Shown here in pieces: positions 60,618 through 64,000 of a stretch of 64,000 nucleotides of DNA. Made by a program: the position numbers and the translations under genes. The stretch lies in assembly GCA_038137215.1 (NCBI GenBank), contig JAYQBG010000009.1:1-64000 (forward strand), in the 5' to 3' direction. This DNA comes from JABJAG01 sp038137215. Its GTDB lineage: Bacteria; Pseudomonadota; Alphaproteobacteria; UBA6615. The notes under the pieces are model-generated. The model was not told the DNA's origin and made no database searches. It saw only the letters and a program-made list of their open reading frames with translations. Position 1 is the stretch's first letter; every line of letters begins with the position of its first letter.

Positions 60618-62408
60618 ATGCATCCGTACCGATCCCATACCTGCGGCGAACTGCGCGAAGATCACGCCGGTGAGACCGTCCGCCTCTCGGGCTGGGTCCA
60701 CCGCAAACGCGACCACGGCAATCTGCTGTTTGTCGACTTGCGCGACCCCTTCGGCATCACCCAGTGCGTGATCGACACCTCCAGTCCCATTTTTGAGACG
60801 GTGGAGACCGCCCGGGTGGAATCGGTGCTCACGCTGTCCGGGCCGGTGGTCGCCCGCTCGGACGAGACCATCAACGATGCGATCCCCACCGGCCGGGTGG
60901 AGGTGCAGATCGCCGAGGTGAAGGTCGAGTCCCCCGCCGATGTATTGCCCCTGCAGGTCAATTCCGACGAGGATTCCGGCGAGGATATCCGTCTGCGCTA
61001 CCGCTATCTGGATCTGCGCCGTGAAAAAGTCGCGCGCAACATCGCGCTGCGTTCGGACGTGATTTCCTCGATCCGCCGCCGCATGATCGAGGGCGGCTTC
61101 AAGGAGTTCCAGACCCCGATCCTCACAGCATCCTCCCCAGAAGGCGCGCGGGACTATCTGGTGCCCTCCCGCCTGCATCCGGGCAAGTTCTACGCGCTGC
61201 CCCAGGCCCCCCAGCAGTTCAAGCAGCTGCTCATGGTCGCGGGCTTCGACAAGTATTTCCAGATCGCGCCGTGCTTCCGTGACGAAGACGCCCGCGCCGA
61301 CCGCTCGCCGGGTGAGTTCTACCAGCTCGATTTCGAGATGGCCTTCGCCACCCAGGACGATGTCTTCAACGCCATCGAGCCGGTGATTGCCGGGGTGTTC
61401 GAGGAGTTCGCAGGCTTCAACCGCGAGACCCCCTGGCCGGTGACCGCCACGCCGTTCCCGCGCATTCCCTATGCGGAGTCCATGCTGAAATACGGCAACG
61501 ACAAGCCCGATCTGCGCAACCCGATCCTGATCGCCGATGTGGCGGATGTCTTCGCCGGGTCCGACTTCAAGATTTTCGCCGGGCTGATCGAGAAGGGCGG
61601 CACCGTGCGCGCCATTCCCGCACCGGGCGGAGCCGCCCAGCCGCGCAGCTGGTTCGACAAGCTCAACGACTGGGCCCGCGAAGAGGGCGCGCCGGGGCTG
61701 GGCTACGTCATTCTCGAGGACGGCGAGGGCAAGGGCCCGATTGCCAAGTTCATCACCAGGGAGCGTCTCGAGGCGCTGAAAGCCGCAACCGGCGCCCAGG
61801 ATGGTGACGCTGTGTTCTTCTCCGCCGGAGATGCCCATGGCGCGGCCGATCTCGCCGGCAAAGCACGGACGCGGATCGGCGAGGATCTCGATCTGATCGC
61901 CCAGGACCGTTACGACTTCTGCTGGATCGTCGACTACCCGATGTTCGAGGCCGACAAGGACACCGGCAAGATCGAGTTCTCCCACAACCCGTTCTCCATG
62001 CCCCAGGGCGAGATGGAGGCCCTGGAGACGATGGACCCGTTGGATATCCTCGCCTACCAGTACGACATCGTCTGCAACGGCATCGAGCTGTCCTCGGGTG
62101 CGATCCGGAACCACCGCCCGGACATCATGCTGAAGGCCTTCGAGATCGCGGGCTATGACCGCGAGGTGGTGGAGACCGAGTTCGCGGGTATGTTCAACGC
62201 CTTCCGCTTCGGCGCCCCGCCCCATGGCGGTTCGGCCCCGGGCATCGACCGCATCGTAATGCTGCTCGCCGACGAGCCGAACATCCGCGAGGTCATCGCC
62301 TTCCCGATGAACCAGCGCGCCGAAGACCTGATGATGAATGCCCCCGCCGAAGTTCCCGACGAGCGCCTGCGGGAGCTACATCTGCGCAAGGTGCTGCCGA
62401 AGGCTTGA
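60618..62408 (+). CDS. aspS: Aspartyl-tRNA synthetase
   Basis: A 596-residue bacterial-type class II synthetase. The OB fold binds the anticodon (VRLSGWVHRKRDHGNLLFVD), QLLMVAGFDKYFQIAPCFRD and EDARADRSPGEFYQLDFEM form motif 2, a GAD insert domain follows, and GAPPHGGSAPGIDRIVMLLA is motif 3. In organisms lacking AsnRS this type can also charge tRNA-Asn; that cannot be judged here. Confidence 0.98.
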   Translation: MHPYRSHTCGELREDHAGETVRLSGWVHRKRDHGNLLFVDLRDPFGITQCVIDTSSPIFETVETARVESVLTLSGPVVARSDETINDAIPTGRVEVQIAEVKVESPADVLPLQVNSDEDSGEDIRLRYRYLDLRREKVARNIALRSDVISSIRRRMIEGGFKEFQTPILTASSPEGARDYLVPSRLHPGKFYALPQAPQQFKQLLMVAGFDKYFQIAPCFRDEDARADRSPGEFYQLDFEMAFATQDDVFNAIEPVIAGVFEEFAGFNRETPWPVTATPFPRIPYAESMLKYGNDKPDLRNPILIADVADVFAGSDFKIFAGLIEKGGTVRAIPAPGGAAQPRSWFDKLNDWAREEGAPGLGYVILEDGEGKGPIAKFITRERLEALKAATGAQDGDAVFFSAGDAHGAADLAGKARTRIGEDLDLIAQDRYDFCWIVDYPMFEADKDTGKIEFSHNPFSMPQGEMEALETMDPLDILAYQYDIVCNGIELSSGAIRNHRPDIMLKAFEIAGYDREVVETEFAGMFNAFRFGAPPHGGSAPGIDRIVMLLADEPNIREVIAFPMNQRAEDLMMNAPAEVPDERLRELHLRKVLPKA

Positions 62409-62418
62409 TTTGTCTGCG

Positions 62419-62700
62419 ATGTGCTCTGTCAGTGAATTTCTAGAATTGTTGAGTGGGGCATTGGTCCCGATACTCGCGATCTTCGGTATCTATTATGCGA
62501 GAATGCAGGCAAAGACAGCCAAGGATAAAGTTCGGCTTGATAATTTCGAACGCCGCTATGCTGTCTTCGAAGCGTTTCGAATATTCGTCAAGGATTCGTT
62601 GCGGCATGCCAAGATTGCCGAACAGAAGTTTCATGAATTCTCGATTTCCACAGCTGACGTAGACTTCCTGTTTGGCAAGGAGGTGTCGAACTATGTCTAA
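62419..62700 (+). pseudogene. AT-rich orphan membrane-anchored protein, ended by TAA and lacking its 3' end
   Basis: The frame MCSVSEFLELLSGALVPILA has one membrane helix, then a basic helical segment (RRYAVFEAFRIFVKDSLRHA) and DVDFLFGKEVSNYV, followed by TAA at 62698. After the stop the same frame continues EFRARAIKMLVAQGNLSG, which looks like the next helix, so AAA or GAA to TAA is plausible. Similar small bacterial proteins continue well beyond this point. The segment is clearly more AT-rich than its neighbours and suggests transfer. Its homology fades near 62770, where the VOC gene's coding begins. Confidence 0.55.
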
Positions 62701-62827
62701 GAATTTCGGGCTAGAGCGATAAAAATGCTCGTCGCCCAGGGAAATCTATCGGGTGAGCCAACTGGAGAATATCGGCAAAAGCTGACCCAAACCCAAGCTC
62801 GCTCATCTCGGCCTGTTCACCCGGGGC

Positions 62828-63331
62828 ATGGCGCCGATGCTCGATTTCTACACCGGGCTCATGGGGCTGACGATCACCGATGAGGGAGCCTATGGCCATC
62901 CGCCCGCGCGTACCGTGTTCATGTCCAACGACCCCTTCGAGCACCATCAGTTCGTGCTGGTCCAGCCGGGCGATCCGGACGCAGAGCAGGACAAGATGGT
63001 CGCCCAGCAGATTTCCTTCGTGGTGGATTCGCTGGAAGACCTGCAGGCGCTCTATGGGCGGATGACCGGGGCCGGGCAGACGGTGGACCGGGTCATCACC
63101 CATGGCAATGCCTGGTCGTTCTACTTTCACGACATCGACGGCAACCGGATCGAGTGCTACTGCCATACCCCCTGGCACGTGCCGCAGCCTCACGCCCATC
63201 CCATCGATCTGAGCCTGCCCGCCGACGAGGTGCGCCGGATCACCGAGGCGCACTGCCGCGCGACGGACGGCTTCATGATGGCCGAGGACTGGCGGGCGAA
63301 AATTCCGGCGAAGATGGCGGCCAACGCCTAG
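62828..63331 (+). CDS. VOC (glyoxalase/dioxygenase-like) protein, probably 5'-truncated
   Basis: The ATG at 62828 gives 167 residues: MLDFYTGLMGLTITDEG, SNDPFEHHQFVLVQPGDPDA, ISFVVDSLEDLQALYGRM, and YFHDIDGNRIECYCHTPW, the usual vicinal-oxygen-chelate pattern. Upstream in the same frame is coding-like text, PKPKLAHLGLFTRG, which carries the first strand and its metal His, but a TGA precedes it and no ATG, GTG or TTG opens it. The gene has therefore probably lost its start next to the AT-rich orphan. Confidence 0.75.
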   Translation: MAPMLDFYTGLMGLTITDEGAYGHPPARTVFMSNDPFEHHQFVLVQPGDPDAEQDKMVAQQISFVVDSLEDLQALYGRMTGAGQTVDRVITHGNAWSFYFHDIDGNRIECYCHTPWHVPQPHAHPIDLSLPADEVRRITEAHCRATDGFMMAEDWRAKIPAKMAANA

Positions 63332-63396
63332 TTCCGGGAACGCCGGACCGTTAGACTGAGGCTTCTTGTTTCTGGCTCCAGCACACGGTTTGTCCC

Positions 63397-64000
63397 ATGA
63401 AAATTGACCTGAACGGCATCTCCTTCCGCTACGAAATCGACGGTCCCTCGGATGGTGGCGCGGATGCGCCCTGGATCGTGTTTTCCAACTCACTGACCAC
63501 CGATGTCACCATGTGGGACCACGAGGTCGCGCAGCTGAAGGATCGTTTTCGCATCCTGCGCTACGACACCCGCGGCCACGGTCAGTCCGGGGCCTCTCCC
63601 GGGCCGTACAGTTTCGCGATGCTGGCCGATGACACGGTTGCGCTCATGGATCATGTAGGCGTCGATAAAGCCCATTTTGTCGGCCTGTCGCTGGGTGGCA
63701 TGACCGGGCTCTACATGGCGATCCACCATGCCGACCGGCTGCTGAGCCTGGCCTCCTGCGATGCGCGGGCCTGGTCGCCGCCCGACTATATTGAGGCCTG
63801 GGTCGGCCGCATGGCGATCGCCCGCGAGAAGGGGATGGAGGCGCTGGTCGAGCCCACGATAGAACGCTGGTTCACCGCGCCGTTCCGCGCCGATCCGGCG
63901 AGCGCGCCGGTGCTGGATCGGGTGCGCCAGATGATCCGCGAGACGGCGGTGGACGGCTACACCGGCTGCGCCGAAGCCCTGCGCGCCCATGACGAGCGCG
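63397..64000 (+). CDS. pcaD: Alpha/beta hydrolase, 3-oxoadipate enol-lactonase-like (partial)
   Basis: Open from ATG 63397 to the window edge (201 codons). NSLTTDVTMWDHEVAQLKDR, RILRYDTRGHGQSGAS, the nucleophile elbow FVGLSLGGMTGL, and IERWFTAPF are features of PcaD, which opens the lactone ring in the beta-ketoadipate pathway. The C terminus, with the catalytic His, is outside the window. No other aromatic-degradation gene is visible, so a related hydrolase is possible. Confidence 0.7.
   Translation, partial: MKIDLNGISFRYEIDGPSDGGADAPWIVFSNSLTTDVTMWDHEVAQLKDRFRILRYDTRGHGQSGASPGPYSFAMLADDTVALMDHVGVDKAHFVGLSLGGMTGLYMAIHHADRLLSLASCDARAWSPPDYIEAWVGRMAIAREKGMEALVEPTIERWFTAPFRADPASAPVLDRVRQMIRETAVDGYTGCAEALRAHDER

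Noticed and set aside
60432..62225. Open frame of almost 600 codons on the minus strand opposite aspS
   Set aside because: It lies antisense to a complete aspS and has no recognisable domain; long antisense frames are expected from GC-rich third codon positions.
1..64000. Reassignment of TAG or TGA to an amino acid
   Set aside because: TAG ends the CocE-type gene, nagA, namZ, bamB, der and gmk, and TGA ends dusA, lptG and ndk at their normal lengths, so these codons act as stops in this genome.

Overview
The window looks like the chromosome of a free-living, GC-rich alphaproteobacterium. The evidence is gene order and family content: DUF2794, a 41-residue aa3-oxidase subunit IV-like protein, purM-purN, DUF2066-hda-ppk-ppx-rnd-aspS, the fabD-fabG-acpP-fabF-mltG-yicC-gmk block, the lpt/surA/rsmA block, and rpsF-rpsR-DUF2232-rplI. 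GTG and TTG starts are common, and one exact TTAA-N7-TTAA (CtrA-type) site is present. I see no rRNA, tRNA, CRISPR array, transposase or prophage.

Layout. 0-9.9 kb is accessory metabolism: CocE-type hydrolase, FkbM methyltransferase, GNAT, an FMN 2-hydroxyacid dehydrogenase, a broken EF-hand protein, Aah1-type adenine deaminase, a Tat-exported dioxygenase-like protein paired with a di-haem ferric-reductase-like membrane protein, dusA, and a FemAB-like transferase. 9.9-14.4 kb is a peptidoglycan/amino-sugar recycling block (murQ, a GlcNAc-kinase-like gene, nagA, namZ). 15.5-18.9 kb is yfgM-like-bamB-der. 19.1-27.6 kb is a minus-strand block (SDR, purF, cvpA, radA, mlaF, mlaE, alr, dnaB). 27.8-33.2 kb holds a quinone reductase, a chimeric ORF, cfa and the S6/S18/L9 operon. 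33.4-41.9 kb is fatty-acid synthesis plus mltG, yicC and gmk, interrupted by a PCuAC copper chaperone and two SDR genes. 41.9-48.4 kb encodes rsmA, surA, lptD, lptG and lptF. 48.6-62.4 kb holds pepA, holC, ndk, purM/N, DUF2066, hda, a Pho-box-preceded ppk-ppx pair, rnd and aspS. The right edge is accessory again (AT-rich remnant, truncated VOC gene, PcaD-like hydrolase).

The most notable pattern is decay limited to dispensable genes. Three genes carry an in-frame stop inside otherwise well-conserved reading frames: amber at codon 2 of a secreted EF-hand protein, TGA at codon 11 of a FemAB-like gene, and amber before the last strand and His-rich tail of a PCuAC chaperone. A fourth probable case is a TAA in an AT-rich orphan. 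An in-frame YaiI/ABC-ATPase chimera and a 5'-truncated VOC gene add to the picture. TAG, TGA and TAA all end normal genes nearby, so code reassignment is unlikely; real decay, programmed readthrough and assembly error remain possible.

Regulatory and repeat highlights are a 44-bp near-perfect inverted repeat containing a CtrA consensus just upstream of the PCuAC gene, three 11-bp-spaced PhoB half-sites before ppk, two 89-bp palindromic repeats flanking rnd, and a run of different palindromic repeats between rnd and aspS.
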